The notes: a model not told the origin generated them from the letters alone. A DNA stretch of 64,000 nt from Janthinobacterium fluminis (GCF_028595325.1 NZ_JAQQXR010000002.1:372001-436000), one strand, 5' to 3'; numbered from the stretch's first letter, positions 8,603-18,350 are shown. Made by a program: numbers and translations.

Positions 8603-9973
8603 ATGACTACAGAAACCGCCGCGTCCGTGCCGCTGATCGACGGCATCAGCAATCTCGACAAGATCAAGCATATCGTCGTGCTGATGATGGAAAATCGCTC
8701 CTTCGACCACATGCTGGGCTACCTGAGCCTGGAGGGCGGCCGCACCGATATCGACGGCCTGCAGGCGACATTTTCCAATACCCACCTGGGCCAGCGCTAT
8801 CCGGTCCACCACCTGCAACGCACGGCGCTGGGGTTGGAACAAAGCCCGGCGCACGACGGCGCCTCGGTGCTGCGGCAGCTTGCCGGCCAAAACGGCGGCT
8901 TCGTCGACGACTACGCGCTGACGCATCCGGGCGACCCCGAGCCGGCGCTGGTGATGGGTTACTACAACGCCGCGGATTTGCCGGCCTACGATTTCCTGGC
9001 GCGGCAGTTTTGTGTCTGCGACCGCTGGTTCAGCGCCGTGCCCGGTGCGACCTGGCCGAACCGCCTGTACGCGATGAGCGGGCGGGCCAGCGGCAGCAAG
9101 GACAACAAACGGGTGCCGCTGTACGCCAACAAATCCTTCCTGCGCCACCTCGACCGTGCCTATGTCAGCTGGAAATTTTACTCGGAGCGCAAGCCGTGGA
9201 CGCTGGCGCTGACAGACGAACATTACCGCTCTTCGGAAAACTACGAACCCTTCGGCAGCGCGCGGCGGCGCTATGGCTTCATCGGCGACGCGCTGGCCGG
9301 CACCTTGCCGTCGGTGGCGTGGATCGACCCGCATTTTTTTGAAAACGACGACCATCCGCCGGCCGACGTGCGCGCCGGCCAGGCGTTCGTGGCCCAGGTG
9401 TACCAGGCGCTGGCGCGCGGCCCGGCCTGGGGCGAGACGCTGCTGGTGCTGTGCTACGACGAGCACGGCGGCTTTTACGACCATGTCGCACCGGGGCCGG
9501 CGGCCGATGCCGACCCCGCCTTCCAGCAATACGGCGTGCGCGTGCCGGCTTTGCTGGTCAGTCCGTGGGTGGCGCCCGCCAGCGTGCACCACGGCGTGCT
9601 CGACCACTGCTCCATCATCAAGACCATCCTGCTGCGCTTCTGCCGTTCGGCATCGAACGACATCCCGGACATGGGCGCGCGGGTCGGGGCGGCGGCGGCG
9701 CTGGGTGCGCCTCTGGCGGAGCCGCGCGCGCGCGTGGCGCCGCCCATGCCCGCCACCGCCATCGCCGAATGGGCCGCGTGGCAGGCGGCGAACTGGGGTG
9801 TCGGCGAGATGGCCGCGCTGTCGGCGGAGGAGGCGGGGGCGATCGCCGCCGACAAGCACATTGCGAAAACCTCGAAAAAGGCGATGGCGGCCAATGGCAA
9901 GGCGGCGCCGGTGCCCATTGCCAAGCGGCGCAGGAAGCGGGGCCGCCCAGCGACAGCACAATCAGCGACTTGA
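8603..9973 (+). CDS. Phospholipase C / acid phosphatase family phosphoesterase
   Basis: 456 residues from the ATG at 8603, which has GGGAG at 8593-8597; an upstream GTG frame to 8549 adds residues without a signal. The N-terminal motif HIVVLMMENRSFDHMLGYL is the metal/nucleophile region of the PLC/AcpA phosphoesterase family, with supporting motifs PGATWPNRLYAMSG, LLVLCYDEHGGFYDHV and RVPALLVSPWV. No Tat or Sec signal is seen, unlike many secreted PLCs, so it may be cytoplasmic or use another route. The C-terminus is Lys/Arg-rich (KRRRKRGRPATAQ). Substrate (phospholipid or phosphomonoester) cannot be decided. Confidence 0.85.
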   Translation: MTTETAASVPLIDGISNLDKIKHIVVLMMENRSFDHMLGYLSLEGGRTDIDGLQATFSNTHLGQRYPVHHLQRTALGLEQSPAHDGASVLRQLAGQNGGFVDDYALTHPGDPEPALVMGYYNAADLPAYDFLARQFCVCDRWFSAVPGATWPNRLYAMSGRASGSKDNKRVPLYANKSFLRHLDRAYVSWKFYSERKPWTLALTDEHYRSSENYEPFGSARRRYGFIGDALAGTLPSVAWIDPHFFENDDHPPADVRAGQAFVAQVYQALARGPAWGETLLVLCYDEHGGFYDHVAPGPAADADPAFQQYGVRVPALLVSPWVAPASVHHGVLDHCSIIKTILLRFCRSASNDIPDMGARVGAAAALGAPLAEPRARVAPPMPATAIAEWAAWQAANWGVGEMAALSAEEAGAIAADKHIAKTSKKAMAANGKAAPVPIAKRRRKRGRPATAQSAT

Positions 9974-10061
9974 AACTGTTGTTTGAGAAATATCAGTTTG
10001 TCATTTCGCTGTCATGTAAAAATGTTATGTTGCTGATATCGCTTAAAGGCAAGGAATTTCC

Positions 10062-10376
10062 ATGTTGAACAAAACCTGGGCCGCCCTATTTTTGGCGGCC
10101 TCGCTTCAGATGGGCGGTGCACATTGCGCCGAAGGGACCACAATACGCGGGGCGGCGCCTGCGGCGACGCAGTCGGACGTCGCCTCCGCCAGCGCGGCCG
10201 GCTATCTCGGCGCGCTCGACGATGCGGACTTGCTGCCGACGACGCTCAGTCCGGCGCCGCAGCTGAACTCGGCCGTACCGGAGCCGAACCCCTACGCTTT
10301 GCTGCTGGTTGGATTGGTTATGCTGGGTTTCACCTCAAGGCGCGCGCGCAACGAAATATTCTCGCGCAACCCCTGA
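10062..10376 (+). CDS. PEP-CTERM sorting-domain protein, 104 aa
   Basis: Signal peptide MLNKTWAALFLAASLQMGGAH, a short variable region, then the canonical exosortase signal: VPEPNPYALLLVGLVMLGFTSRR (residues about 73-95) with a PEP motif, hydrophobic span and Arg-rich tail. AAGGCAAGGA at 10046-10055 provides a ribosome site. Exported to the envelope and expected to be processed by an exosortase coded elsewhere; the short variable region gives no hint of function. Confidence 0.85.
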   Translation: MLNKTWAALFLAASLQMGGAHCAEGTTIRGAAPAATQSDVASASAAGYLGALDDADLLPTTLSPAPQLNSAVPEPNPYALLLVGLVMLGFTSRRARNEIFSRNP

Positions 10377-10471
10377 CGGGCCGTGCGCCGGTGGGCGCGG
10401 CGTCGATCTTTCTCCTCGGACATGGCTGCGTATAATGGCGCCATTCCCACCGAAGGCGAAGAGGTTGAGCA

Positions 10472-11026
10472 ATGCAGCAAGAAATTTCCACCGACGCGGG
10501 CCAGGTGCTGGGCGTTGTCGGCCGCTCCGGTAGCGGCAAGACCACCTTGCTTGAATTTCTTGTGACGCAATTGTCGTCCCGGGGGCTGCGCGTCAATGTC
10601 ATCAAGCACAGCCACCATGACCTGGTGCTGGAACCGGCCCACAAGGACAGCGCCAGGCTGCGCATGGTCGGCGCGGCCGAGGTGCTGGTGGCGTCGCCGT
10701 TCCGCTACGCCATCATGCATGAATTGCGCGGTGCGCCCGAGCCGACGCTGGCGGAGCAAATCGCCCGCCTGGCACCGGCCGACCTGACGCTGGTGGAGGG
10801 GTTCAAGCTGACGCCGATCGCCAAGTTGGAGGTATTCCGTCCGGCGCTAGGGCAGGCGCCGCTGTACCCGCACGACCCGAATATCGTCGCGGTCGCTTCC
10901 GATATGCCGGTCCCGTTCGATGTGCCGGATGGCGTCGCCTGGCTGGACTTGAATGCGCCGCAACAGGTGCTGGCCTGGTTATTGAGCGGCGTCAAGCATC
11001 CGACCAGGCCGTCAATCCCAGGCTAA
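10472..11026 (+). CDS. mobB: Molybdopterin-guanine dinucleotide biosynthesis protein MobB
   Basis: 184 residues with P-loop [14 protein letters not shown] near the N-terminus (about residues 12-25), [10 protein letters not shown] in the second strand-helix, and LTLVEGFK, all typical of MobB. MobB is a GTP-binding adapter that assists MobA in attaching GMP to molybdenum cofactor in the cytoplasm. It stands alone here, unlike in many genomes where mobA or moeA is adjacent. The N-terminal extension before the P-loop ([16 protein letters not shown]) is short and normal. Confidence 0.92.
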   Translation: MQQEISTDAGQVLGVVGRSGSGKTTLLEFLVTQLSSRGLRVNVIKHSHHDLVLEPAHKDSARLRMVGAAEVLVASPFRYAIMHELRGAPEPTLAEQIARLAPADLTLVEGFKLTPIAKLEVFRPALGQAPLYPHDPNIVAVASDMPVPFDVPDGVAWLDLNAPQQVLAWLLSGVKHPTRPSIPG

Positions 11027-11078
11027 AGTTTTCGCCGCCGCATCCGTTAACTTTGGTAGACCTTCATTGGAGAAGCAC

Positions 11079-11279
11079 ATGGACGTTACTAACATTGCGC
11101 AACTATCAAGCAGCATGGCGGAGACGGGAACGCGGCAAGCCGTCGGCATGGCCGTCCTGAAAAAAGCCCAGGATATCCAGAGTTCGACGGCAACCGCGCT
11201 GATCGAGGCGTTGCCTCCGGTGCAATCGACACCGAATTTGCCGGCCCACCTGGGCAGCAGAATCAACACCACCGCCTGA
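11079..11279 (+). CDS. YjfB-like putative motility protein, 66 aa
   Basis: MDVTNIAQLSSSMAETGTRQAVGMAVLKKAQDIQSS: this pattern (short N-terminus, TGTRQAVGMAVLKKAxD) is characteristic of the small YjfB/putative motility family found in flagellated bacteria. The ATG at 11079 has GGAG at 11069-11072; a start four codons earlier is possible. The molecular role of the family is not established. A rho-independent terminator follows at 11315-11350. Confidence 0.7.
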   Translation: MDVTNIAQLSSSMAETGTRQAVGMAVLKKAQDIQSSTATALIEALPPVQSTPNLPAHLGSRINTTA

Positions 11280-11314
11280 GTCTGGCTGCGGCGCCCCTCG
11301 CGCGCCGTTTGCCC

Positions 11315-11350
11315 AGCCCGGACACCTCTTGCGGTGTATCCGGGCTTTCT
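11315..11350 (+). terminator. Rho-independent terminator after the YjfB-like gene
   Basis: Stem AGCCCGGA-C-ACC / GGTG-TA-TCCGGGCT with a 6-base loop, followed by TTTCTT. It separates the YjfB-like gene from the bufferin operon. Confidence 0.75.
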
Positions 11351-11506
11351 TGCATGGCATTCCGCTCCGGCTTGCCACCTCGGCTTGCCCCCTTTTGTTA
11401 TCAAATAAAATTCTTTAGATATCTGCTATTTGTTGCCAGATTCAGTAGAATCACTCTGACGCATCGGGGCAGGGGGAGCGGTCACGTCAAAAAATAAAAA
11501 ATCTTG

Positions 11507-11535
11507 TGTAAGGATGCGCGACGCTACTGCGACTA
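11507..11535 (+). promoter_or_regulatory. Candidate ECF-sigma promoter of the bufferin operon
   Basis: TGTAAGG, 16 bases, then CGACTA, 68 bases upstream of the bufferin start. The TGTAA / CGaC pairing with 16-base spacing resembles ECF-sigma promoters and no good sigma70 boxes overlap it. DUF2282-DUF692 operons are often ECF-controlled, which agrees, but the assignment is inference. Confidence 0.4.
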
Positions 11536-11603
11536 CCGTTCAGTTGCAGATTCTTGCATCTACCCCCTAGCCGTTTAATACATTTTTACACTGGAGATTT
11601 ACT

Positions 11604-11855
11604 ATGAACAAACGTCAAGCCCTGATCGCCGCCGCCCTTGCCACCGTCTGCGCCGCCGGCGTCGCCAACGCCGCCGACAAGGAAAAAGAGAAATGCTATG
11701 GCGTCGCCAAGGCTGGCCAGAACGATTGCGCCGCCGCCAACGGTTCGCACTCTTGCGCCGGCCAGTCGAAAACCGATATGGGCGCCAACGAATGGAAATA
11801 CGTGGCCAAAGGCACGTGCGAGAAGGTCAGCGGCAAACTGAGCGCGCCGAAGTAA
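11604..11855 (+). CDS. bufA: Bufferin-type copper-binding RiPP precursor (DUF2282 / BufA1)
   Basis: 83 residues: signal peptide [23 protein letters not shown], then a short Cys peptide with [13 protein letters not shown] and SHSCAGQS. Four mature Cys (31, 42, 51, 72) match the DUF2282 family, whose members (bufferins) are exported, modified on Cys by a DUF692 multinuclear iron enzyme, and bind copper. The modifying enzyme is encoded 27 bases downstream and DoxX after that, giving the expected operon order. Ribosome site CTGGAGA at 11590-11596. Confidence 0.88.
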   Translation: MNKRQALIAAALATVCAAGVANAADKEKEKCYGVAKAGQNDCAAANGSHSCAGQSKTDMGANEWKYVAKGTCEKVSGKLSAPK

Positions 11856-11882
11856 GCGGCCTTGTCGCACCGCAGCGTAGCC

Positions 11883-13538
11883 ATGCCAATGTCACACACC
11901 TCTGCCCTGAGCGGTACGGGAGTGGGATTGCGGGCTCCGCATTACCGCCAGTTCATCGAGCAGCGGCCCGCCGTTGACTGGCTCGAAGTACACACCGAAA
12001 ATTATCTCGATCAGGCCGGTTGGGACTGGCATGTGTTGCAGCAACTGCGGCGCGATTATCCGATCAGCCTGCACGGCGTCGGCCTGGGTCTGGGCTCGGC
12101 GCGCGGCTTTTCCGAACAGCATTTGCAGCGGGTGCGCAGCCTGGTCGAGCGCGTTGAGCCGGCGCTGGTATCTGAACACCTGTGCTGGGGCGCCGTCGAT
12201 GGGCGCCAGCTCAACGATTTATTGCCGTTGACGCTGAACGAGGCCGCGCTGGCCTTGTTGTGCGAGCGGGTCGAGCGCGTGCAGGAGGGCTTGAAGCGGC
12301 AGATTTTGCTGGAGAATGTCTCCACTTACCTGCGTTTTCGCGACGATGCGATGAGCGAGGCGGAATTCATGGCCGCGCTGGCGCGCCGCAGCGGATGCGG
12401 CTTGTTGCTGGACGTGAACAATCTATACGTGAACCAGTGTAACCACGGCGAAGACGCGCTGGCGGCGCTGGTGACGCTGGCCGTCGGCAGCGTCGGCGAA
12501 ATCCACCTGGCCGGCCACCTGGTCACGCCGCAGGCGGTGATCGACCACCACGGCGACACGGTGGCCGAGCCGGTCTGGGCGCTGTACCGGGCGGCGCTGC
12601 GGCGTTTCGGCCGCGTGCCGACGCTGATCGAATGGGACAGCGACATTCCCGCGCTCGACGTGCTGCTGGGCGAGGCGGCCAAGGCGGCCGCGCTGGCGGC
12701 GGCCTGGCCGGCGCCGGCTGCGGTCGCGGCCAGCGCCAAACAGGCCGGCAGCGCAGCGCAGCCTGCCGGCCCGGAGCTGGCCGCCGTGCAGCACAGTTTT
12801 GCGACGGCGCTGCTGGCCCCGGCGCAACAGGAGGCGGCCCTGGCCCACTGCAAAGGCGAAGACAATATCCACCGCTTCGCCCTCTACCGTGGCAACTTGA
12901 CGGCGACTTGGGAGAAAACCCTGGCGCACGCCTACCCGGTGTTGCGCATGCTGGTGGGCGCGGAGTGTTTTGGCGGCTTGGCGCGGGCCTACGGCCATGC
13001 CCAGCCGTCCGACAGCGGCGACCTGAACCGTTTCGGCGGCCAGTTCGCGTCCTTCCTGGCCGCCTTCCCGCACATGGCCCATTTACCTTATCTGCCAGAC
13101 ATGGCGCGCCTGGAGTGGGCCTTGCACCGCGCCCATTACGGCGCCGACGCCCGCGCTGTCAGTGCGGCCGACATCGCCGCCGTCGGGGCGCAGCGTATCG
13201 AAACGGCGCAGTTGCGCCTGCATCCGGCCTGCACGCTGCTGGCCTCGGACTGGGCCACGCTGCCGCTGTGGCAGGCACACCAGGACGGCGGCGCGGCGGC
13301 GTTTCCGGCGCAGATGCTGGGCGACAGTTATGCCATCGTCACACGTCCGGCGTGGCAGGCGCAGGCGCTGCCACTGAGCAAGGCCGCGCACGCGGCGCTG
13401 GCCGTGCTGGCCGGCGGCGGCCAGTTTGGCGCCGCGCTTGATGCCGCCTTCGACGTCGACGAGGGCTTCGACGTCGCCACCCACATTCAGCAATGGAGCG
13501 CGCACGCGGTCATTGCCGAGATTGTCTGTAACGACTGA
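11883..13538 (+). CDS. Fused DUF692 multinuclear iron oxidase (BufB) and DUF2063 partner (BufC)
   Basis: About 551 residues. The N-terminal TIM-barrel DUF692 domain (residues about 8-280) has [59 protein letters not shown] and [11 protein letters not shown], covering the His/Asp/Glu metal ligands of multinuclear non-heme iron oxidases. After an Ala-rich linker (about 280-310) a complete DUF2063 domain follows ([59 protein letters not shown]-type motifs). These are normally two adjacent genes; here one frame. Start: ATG 11883 or 11889; the frame is open to a TTG at 11862. None has a strong ribosome site, so coupling to bufA translation is likely. Confidence 0.88.
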   Translation: MPMSHTSALSGTGVGLRAPHYRQFIEQRPAVDWLEVHTENYLDQAGWDWHVLQQLRRDYPISLHGVGLGLGSARGFSEQHLQRVRSLVERVEPALVSEHLCWGAVDGRQLNDLLPLTLNEAALALLCERVERVQEGLKRQILLENVSTYLRFRDDAMSEAEFMAALARRSGCGLLLDVNNLYVNQCNHGEDALAALVTLAVGSVGEIHLAGHLVTPQAVIDHHGDTVAEPVWALYRAALRRFGRVPTLIEWDSDIPALDVLLGEAAKAAALAAAWPAPAAVAASAKQAGSAAQPAGPELAAVQHSFATALLAPAQQEAALAHCKGEDNIHRFALYRGNLTATWEKTLAHAYPVLRMLVGAECFGGLARAYGHAQPSDSGDLNRFGGQFASFLAAFPHMAHLPYLPDMARLEWALHRAHYGADARAVSAADIAAVGAQRIETAQLRLHPACTLLASDWATLPLWQAHQDGGAAAFPAQMLGDSYAIVTRPAWQAQALPLSKAAHAALAVLAGGGQFGAALDAAFDVDEGFDVATHIQQWSAHAVIAEIVCND

Positions 13539-13623
13539 TGCGTCCGTCGTCCGCAGACAGCCCCATCCCCGTCCGCGCGCTGCGGACGGACCTATTCACC
13601 ATTACAATAAACGAGACAAAGCA

Positions 13624-14082
13624 ATGAAAACCCTACTCGGCCTGCATGCCTATTCGACCCGATTCGACACCACCGTCAACGACTGGGGCGGTTCCCTGCT
13701 CAGTCTGGCCATCCGCTTTTTCGTCGGCGCGCAATTTTTGCGGGCGGGGCTGACCAAGATCAGCGACTGGGGCGCGACCGTGGCCCTGTTCCATGATGAG
13801 TACCATGTGCCGCTGCTGTCGCCGGATGTGGCGGCTGTGATGGGGGCGTCGGCCGAACTGGTGCTGCCCGTCATGCTGTTCGTCGGCCTGCTGTCGCGTC
13901 CGGCCGCACTGGCCCTGCTGCTGGTCAATGTGATGGCCGTGCTTTCGTACCCACAACTGTTCTCGTTCGAGTGTCCTGCCGCCATCAACGACCACTTCTA
14001 CTGGGGCGCGCTGTTGCTGGTGGTGGCCGCCTTCGGCCCGGGGCGTTTCTCGCTCGACCATATACTCGGCAAAAAAGAGTAG
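13624..14082 (+). CDS. DoxX-family membrane protein of the bufferin operon
   Basis: 152 residues from the ATG at 13624 (MKTLLGLHAYSTRFDTTVNDWG). Four hydrophobic segments: LLSLAIRFFVGAQFL, VAAVMGASAELVLPVMLFVGLL, PAALALLLVNVMAVL and FYWGALLLVVAAFGPG. The RFFVGAQFLRAGLTKISDW opening is the DoxX hallmark. DoxX proteins close many DUF2282-DUF692-DUF2063 operons (as BufD); a redox or quinone-linked role is supposed but unproven. Separated from the fused maturase gene by 85 bases. Confidence 0.85.
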   Translation: MKTLLGLHAYSTRFDTTVNDWGGSLLSLAIRFFVGAQFLRAGLTKISDWGATVALFHDEYHVPLLSPDVAAVMGASAELVLPVMLFVGLLSRPAALALLLVNVMAVLSYPQLFSFECPAAINDHFYWGALLLVVAAFGPGRFSLDHILGKKE

Positions 14083-14090
14083 GCGCGGGC

Positions 14091-14387
14091 TCAGTCCGGG
14101 CGCGCGCGGAACGCCTGCAGCAGGCGTTCCTCGCCGTTCAAGTGCGGGTATAGGTCGTTGGTGGCGCGGGTCGCCGCGATCATGCGGCTCAGCTGCTTGT
14201 CCTCGAAGCGGGCCAGCTCCTCGCTGGCCGCCTGCAGCGCCAGCGTCAGCTTGGCCCTGGCGTTTTGGTAGAGGATGCCGCTGTACTGGCCTGTATTTTT
14301 CAGCAACTCTTCGGCGTTCTCGATCACCAGCCGCAAATCGCCGATCAGGCGTTCCTGGGTGTGAATGCCGGGTTCAGGACTGTCCAT
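14091..14387 (-). CDS. DUF883-like (ElaB/YqjD-type) coiled protein
   Basis: 98 residues from the ATG at 14387 (MDSPEPGIHTQERLIGDLRLVIENAEELLKNTG), with GGGGGA upstream; the frame extends to a TTG at 14402. LIGDLRLVIENAEELLKNTG...ARAKLTLALQAASEEL matches the helical body of DUF883 proteins, but the usual C-terminal membrane helix is missing and replaced by a hydrophilic segment (DLYPHLNGEERLLQAF). It may therefore be a soluble member or a divergent paralogue. Convergent with doxX. Confidence 0.65.
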   Translation of the reverse strand: MDSPEPGIHTQERLIGDLRLVIENAEELLKNTGQYSGILYQNARAKLTLALQAASEELARFEDKQLSRMIAATRATNDLYPHLNGEERLLQAFRARPD

Positions 14388-14550
14388 CGCGTCCCCCTTC
14401 AAACTGGTTGATATACTAACTTATAATATAAACAACAACGTCGGGCCGAATTTGATGTGGCACAAGGCGGGCAAGCGGACGGCCGTTTTTTTCAGCTTAA
14501 CTGTTTATTTCCCAAGCACAAGATCTGCTTGGCAACATTCTTGCGCTTTG

Positions 14551-14775
14551 TCACAAAGGCGCGGCGACGACGGCGATGCGGATGTCGCCGACGCTGATGT
14601 GTTGTCCGGCGCGTATCTTGCACGTTTTGCGCAGTTCTTGCTGCCCGTCTATCCAGACGACGCCGCTGGCGACCAGCACCTTGCCGGCGCCGCCGCTGTC
14701 GCACAGGCCCACCAGTTTCAACAACTGGTTCAATTCAATATACTCCGACGTCAATTCAAAACTTACTCTCTGCAT
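14551..14775 (-). CDS. S4-domain RNA-binding protein (YbcJ-like)
   Basis: 74 residues: FELTSEYIELNQLLKLVGLCDSGGAGKVLVASGVVWIDGQQELRKTCKIRAGQHISVGD. The sequence covers the S4 fold with the typical helix (IELNQLLKLVGL), the SGG(E/A)AK-like turn (DSGGAGKVLVASG) and VNG-type strand (VWIDGQQE). YbcJ proteins bind structured RNA, perhaps with ribosome assembly roles. Single gene with no evident partners. Confidence 0.85.
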   Translation of the reverse strand: MQRVSFELTSEYIELNQLLKLVGLCDSGGAGKVLVASGVVWIDGQQELRKTCKIRAGQHISVGDIRIAVVAAPL

Positions 14776-14890
14776 GGCTATCCTCTGTTACAACGAAATG
14801 GGGCGGGTGTCCGGGGCGGCGCCACGGCGCCGCAGGCGCGCAGTGTACCCGAGCGCGGGCTGGCGCGGGTAAAGCGGCGCCGCGCCGGCC

Positions 14891-16282
14891 TCAGGCGGCC
14901 GGCCCCGTCATCGCCAGCGGCACGATCCACTGCTCGAACTGCTCGGCGCTGACAAAGCCCAGCGCCAGCGCCGCCTCCTTCAGCGTCGTGCCGTCCTGCT
15001 GGGCGCGCTTGGCGATCTGCGCCGCGCGGTCGTAGCCGATGTGCGGCGCCAAGGCCGTCACCAACATCAGCGAACGCTCCATCAACTCGGCGATGCGCGC
15101 CCGGTTCGCCTCGATGCCGTGGGCGCAATGGGCGTCGAAGCTGCGCATACCGTCGGCCAGCAGGCGCGCGCTTTGCAGGAAATTATGGGCGATCAGCGGC
15201 TTGAACACATTCAGCTCGAAATTGCCGGAGGCGCCGCCGACGGTGACGGCGACGTCGTTGCCGAACACCTGGCAGCACAGCATCGTCAGCGCCTCGCACT
15301 GGGTCGGATTGACCTTGCCCGGCATGATAGAGCTGCCCGGCTCGTTTTCGGGAATCGTGATCTCGCCCAAGCCAGAGCGGGGGCCGGAAGCCATCCAGCG
15401 CACATCGTTGGCCAGCTTCATCAGCGCCGTCGCCAGGGTTTTCAGCGCGCCGTGCGCCGCCACCAGGGCATCGTGGGCGGCCAGCGCGGCGAACTTGTTG
15501 GCGGCGCTGGCGAAGGGGAGGGCGGTGCGCGCGGCCAGACCGGCGGCGATGCGTGTGGCAAACTGCGGATGCGCGTTCAAGCCCGTGCCGACGGCCGTGC
15601 CGCCGGCGGCCAGTTGCAGCAGCGGCGGCAGCGCCGCGGCAATCAGATGCTCGGCAAAATCAAGCTGGGCAACATAGCCGGAGAATTCCTGGCCCAGCGT
15701 CAGCGGCGTGGCGTCCTGCAGATGGGTGCGGCCGATCTTGACGATGTCGGCGAAGGCGGCGACCTTGCCGTCGAGCGTGGCGCGCAACTGCCGCAGCGCC
15801 GGCAGCACGGCGTGCGCCAGCGCCTGCGCCGCCGCGACGTGGATCGCGGTCGGAAAAATATCGTTCGACGACTGCCCCAGGTTGACATCGTCGTTCGGGT
15901 GCAGCAGGCGCTCGGCGCCGCGCACGCCGCCCATCAGCTCCGAGCCCCGGTTGGCCAGCACCTCGTTCATATTCATATTGCTCTGGGTGCCAGAACCCGT
16001 CTGCCACAGCGCCAGCGGGAACGCGGCCGCGTGCCGGCCGTCCAGCACCTCATCGGCCGCCAGCATGATCGCCGCCGCCTTCGGCTCGTCCAGCAAGCCC
16101 AGATCGCGGTTGACGGCGGCGGCCGTGCGCTTGACCTCGGCCAGCGCCGCGATCAACTCGGGCGGCATGCGCTCCGTGGAAATCGCGAAATGTTCCAGCG
16201 AACGCTGGGTTTGCGCACCCCATAAACTGTCCGCCGGCACCTCAATCGGGCCGAAACTATCGCGTTCGATTCTGCTATTCAT
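14891..16282 (-). CDS. fumC: Class II fumarate hydratase
   Basis: 463 residues from the ATG at 16282 ([32 protein letters not shown]), the normal length for FumC. The frame stays open upstream to 16591 but that part overlaps the divergent FimV-like gene. Signatures: [32 protein letters not shown], the catalytic His in [10 protein letters not shown], and the fumarate lyase signature [11 protein letters not shown]. It hydrates fumarate to L-malate in the TCA cycle without an iron-sulfur cluster, making it oxidant resistant. Monocistronic. Confidence 0.96.
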   Translation of the reverse strand: MNSRIERDSFGPIEVPADSLWGAQTQRSLEHFAISTERMPPELIAALAEVKRTAAAVNRDLGLLDEPKAAAIMLAADEVLDGRHAAAFPLALWQTGSGTQSNMNMNEVLANRGSELMGGVRGAERLLHPNDDVNLGQSSNDIFPTAIHVAAAQALAHAVLPALRQLRATLDGKVAAFADIVKIGRTHLQDATPLTLGQEFSGYVAQLDFAEHLIAAALPPLLQLAAGGTAVGTGLNAHPQFATRIAAGLAARTALPFASAANKFAALAAHDALVAAHGALKTLATALMKLANDVRWMASGPRSGLGEITIPENEPGSSIMPGKVNPTQCEALTMLCCQVFGNDVAVTVGGASGNFELNVFKPLIAHNFLQSARLLADGMRSFDAHCAHGIEANRARIAELMERSLMLVTALAPHIGYDRAAQIAKRAQQDGTTLKEAALALGFVSAEQFEQWIVPLAMTGPAA

Positions 16283-16415
16283 GCCTATCCCTTTCGCATT
16301 GACTGAGTGGTCCAGTGTACTCCAGCAGCGTAAAATTGCGTCAGGGCTACAAATTTCCCGAATCCTGCCGATATAGCAGCTACACTTCATTGCAACCCAG
16401 CCAGGCGGCCACGAC

Positions 16416-17447
16416 ATGCAGCACAGCACAGCCACCACCATGACGCGGCGCGCGAGCGCCATCGCCATCGCCATCGCCGCGTATGCCGGCGGCGCCGGCG
16501 CGGCCGAACTCGGCGCGGCGCTGGTGCGCTCCCACATCGGCCAGCCGCTGGTGGCCGACATCGAACTGACGGCCCTGGGCGCCGACGACATGACCGGCCT
16601 GCAAGTGCGGCTGGCCTCGCCCGACGTCTATCGCGGTGGCAACATCGAAATGAACCCGGCGCTGCAAACACTACGCCTGAGCATCATGCGGCGCGACCAG
16701 CGCCAATTCCTGCATCTGACCTCGCTGCGCCGCATCGACGCCGACTACCTGAACCTCTACCTCGAACTGAGCGTTGGCGGCCGCAGCGCCGTGCGCGCCG
16801 CGACACTGTGGCTGACGCCGGACCCGGCGCCGCCACCGGCTGCCGTGCCGCCCGTGGCGGCGGCGCCGCAGGCGGAACCGGCGGCGCCGCGCCAACGCGC
16901 CATCCCGCTGCACCGGCCGGCGGCCGTGCCCGTCCCGGTGATGGCCGCGCCGCTCAGCCATCACCGTCCGGAACCGGGCGCCGTCGCCGCGCGCCGCCCC
17001 GGCGGATCGCGCAAAGCGGCCGCGTGCGCTCCGGCCGCCTCCGGCGACGCGACACTCTGCATTGCGCTGGAAGAAAAAAACGTCGCGCTCAACAGCAAGC
17101 TCATCGAACTCGAAAGCAAAATCAAAGTATTGCAGCAAGAACTAATGCCGGCGTCGCCGCGGGCACCGGCGCCGCTCCCTGCCGCGCCGGCCAAAGCCAA
17201 ACCGCCGGCCGCCGTGCCGGCCAAAAAAACGCCGGCGGGGCCGACCAGCGGCAGCCTGCTGCTGGCGGGCGGGGCGGCCGTCCTGCTGCTGCTCATCGGC
17301 ATAGGCGTCCACCTATACCGGCGCCGCAAACAAGCGCCGGCGCCGACCGTAGCGTCGAAATACTGGGTCCTGCTGCGGCGTCCCTTCCGCCGCAAAAAGG
17401 CTGCCGAGACAGCCGAAGAAGGCGTCGCCGACGCCATAACGGAATAA
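16416..17447 (+). CDS. FimV/HubP N-terminal domain protein, short form
   Basis: 343 residues. Signal peptide ([22 protein letters not shown], after an ATG eight codons in that may be the true start), then the conserved FimV N-terminal domain: [24 protein letters not shown] ... [25 protein letters not shown] ... [27 protein letters not shown] Pro/Ala-rich region, a short coiled coil ([25 protein letters not shown]), another Pro/Lys linker and a membrane segment ([22 protein letters not shown]) follow. FimV/HubP scaffolds organise polar pili and flagella; this one lacks the long acidic C-terminal part and TPR end, so it is a truncated paralogue. Confidence 0.8.
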   Translation: MQHSTATTMTRRASAIAIAIAAYAGGAGAAELGAALVRSHIGQPLVADIELTALGADDMTGLQVRLASPDVYRGGNIEMNPALQTLRLSIMRRDQRQFLHLTSLRRIDADYLNLYLELSVGGRSAVRAATLWLTPDPAPPPAAVPPVAAAPQAEPAAPRQRAIPLHRPAAVPVPVMAAPLSHHRPEPGAVAARRPGGSRKAAACAPAASGDATLCIALEEKNVALNSKLIELESKIKVLQQELMPASPRAPAPLPAAPAKAKPPAAVPAKKTPAGPTSGSLLLAGGAAVLLLLIGIGVHLYRRRKQAPAPTVASKYWVLLRRPFRRKKAAETAEEGVADAITE

Positions 17448-17774
17448 AAGCAAGATTAGTCAAAAATAAATGAAATTCCCCTTCAATAGTGCTGGGCAAT
17501 TCCGAAAAAATCAGGTTATACTGCACCCAGTGGTTTAAGACCACGACAAAAAACGGTCCAGGACCTGGCGCAGCCACCAACGATAGCGTGGCGCGACAAA
17601 CAGGTTTAACGTTGAATAAACGTCCTGTCCCGGAAGCGGTTCGCGATGCCGACAATGCGCACGCGGACGCCGGATGCAACCGGCGACGAGGCGACACCAG
17701 GAGATACCTGGTGTTCGCTCTCCCCAATTCCCCTCCCAGAAAAATACCCGCGACCCCCGCCAAACGGCAACTTT
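17448..17774. other. Gene-free intergenic stretch before a palindromic repeat
   Basis: 327 bases between the FimV-like gene and the palindromic repeat at 17775. It starts AT-rich (17448-17530) and then becomes mixed with a small hairpin, CACCAGGAGATACCTGGTG, at 17696-17714. No supportable gene. Confidence 0.4.
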
Positions 17775-17876
17775 GGGGTCAGGTCTAGACATGACGGTTT
17801 TTCCCAAAAAACAACGCTGTTGTCCGCTTGAAGTGTGGCGTTTTCCCCGAAAACCGCCATGTCTAGACCTGACCCC
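17775..17876. repeat. Intergenic inverted repeat, GGGGTCAGGTCTAGACATG family, copy 1
   Basis: Arms of about 27 bases (GGGGTCAGGTCTAGACATG then ACGGTTTT on the left; the complement, with one A/G difference, on the right) flank a 48-base centre. The same arm occurs three times at 37654-37756. The palindromic core TCTAGA sits in each arm. It behaves like a REP-type intergenic element that could fold into a long hairpin. Confidence 0.85.
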
Positions 17877-17900
17877 AGGGGGATTGCAACTTTTTGGGCG

Positions 17901-17923
17901 AAAAAAAAGCGCCCGCAGGCGCT
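17901..17923 (-). terminator. Rho-independent terminator of fliT
   Basis: Read on the minus strand: AGCGCC-TGCG-GGCGCT followed by a run of eight T. It lies 18 bases past the fliT stop codon. Confidence 0.8.
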
Positions 17924-17940
17924 TTCGCTGGTGTGCCGCT

Positions 17941-18237
17941 TTACAGGTTCGGCCGCGGTGCTGGCATGACGTTGGCCAGTTGTGTCATCCATGGTTCGGT
18001 GACGGCGCGGATTTCGCGGTCGTTGGCAAGGATTTGTTTCAGCAGGTCGATTTTGCGCATGCGCGGCGTGCCGCTCAGGGCGGGCACGGCACCGGCCGTC
18101 GCGCCGCGTGCTTCGCTGGCGCATTGCTTTTCCAGTTGGCTCAGGCTGTCCCAGTCGCTCGCACGGGCCGCTTTGACCATTTGATTGGTCATGCCGGCAA
18201 TGTTTTCGTACATCGAGAGGACTTCGGTGGAGGTCAT
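17941..18237 (-). CDS. fliT: Flagellar chaperone FliT
   Basis: 98 residues, MTSTEVLSMYENIAGMTNQMVKAARASDWDSLSQLEKQC...RMRKIDLLKQILANDREIRAVTEPWMTQLANVM. The helical WDxLxxLE pattern and the LLKQILANDREIRAxTEPWM segment are the FliT pattern. FliT chaperones the filament cap FliD and in some bacteria inhibits FlhDC. Its usual neighbours fliD and fliS are not within this window, so the gene is detached from the flagellar cluster. GGAGGT ribosome site directly upstream; a strong terminator follows. Confidence 0.8.
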   Translation of the reverse strand: MTSTEVLSMYENIAGMTNQMVKAARASDWDSLSQLEKQCASEARGATAGAVPALSGTPRMRKIDLLKQILANDREIRAVTEPWMTQLANVMPAPRPNL

Positions 18238-18350
18238 GAGCGCACCCGTAGCTAAATTAGAAAAAGATTACTGCTTGTCTAGGTTAGCGGCGCCGTTTTG
18301 GGAAACTTTAGGGTGCTTTTGAAAAAATTTGAAAAATAATTGAAGTATTT

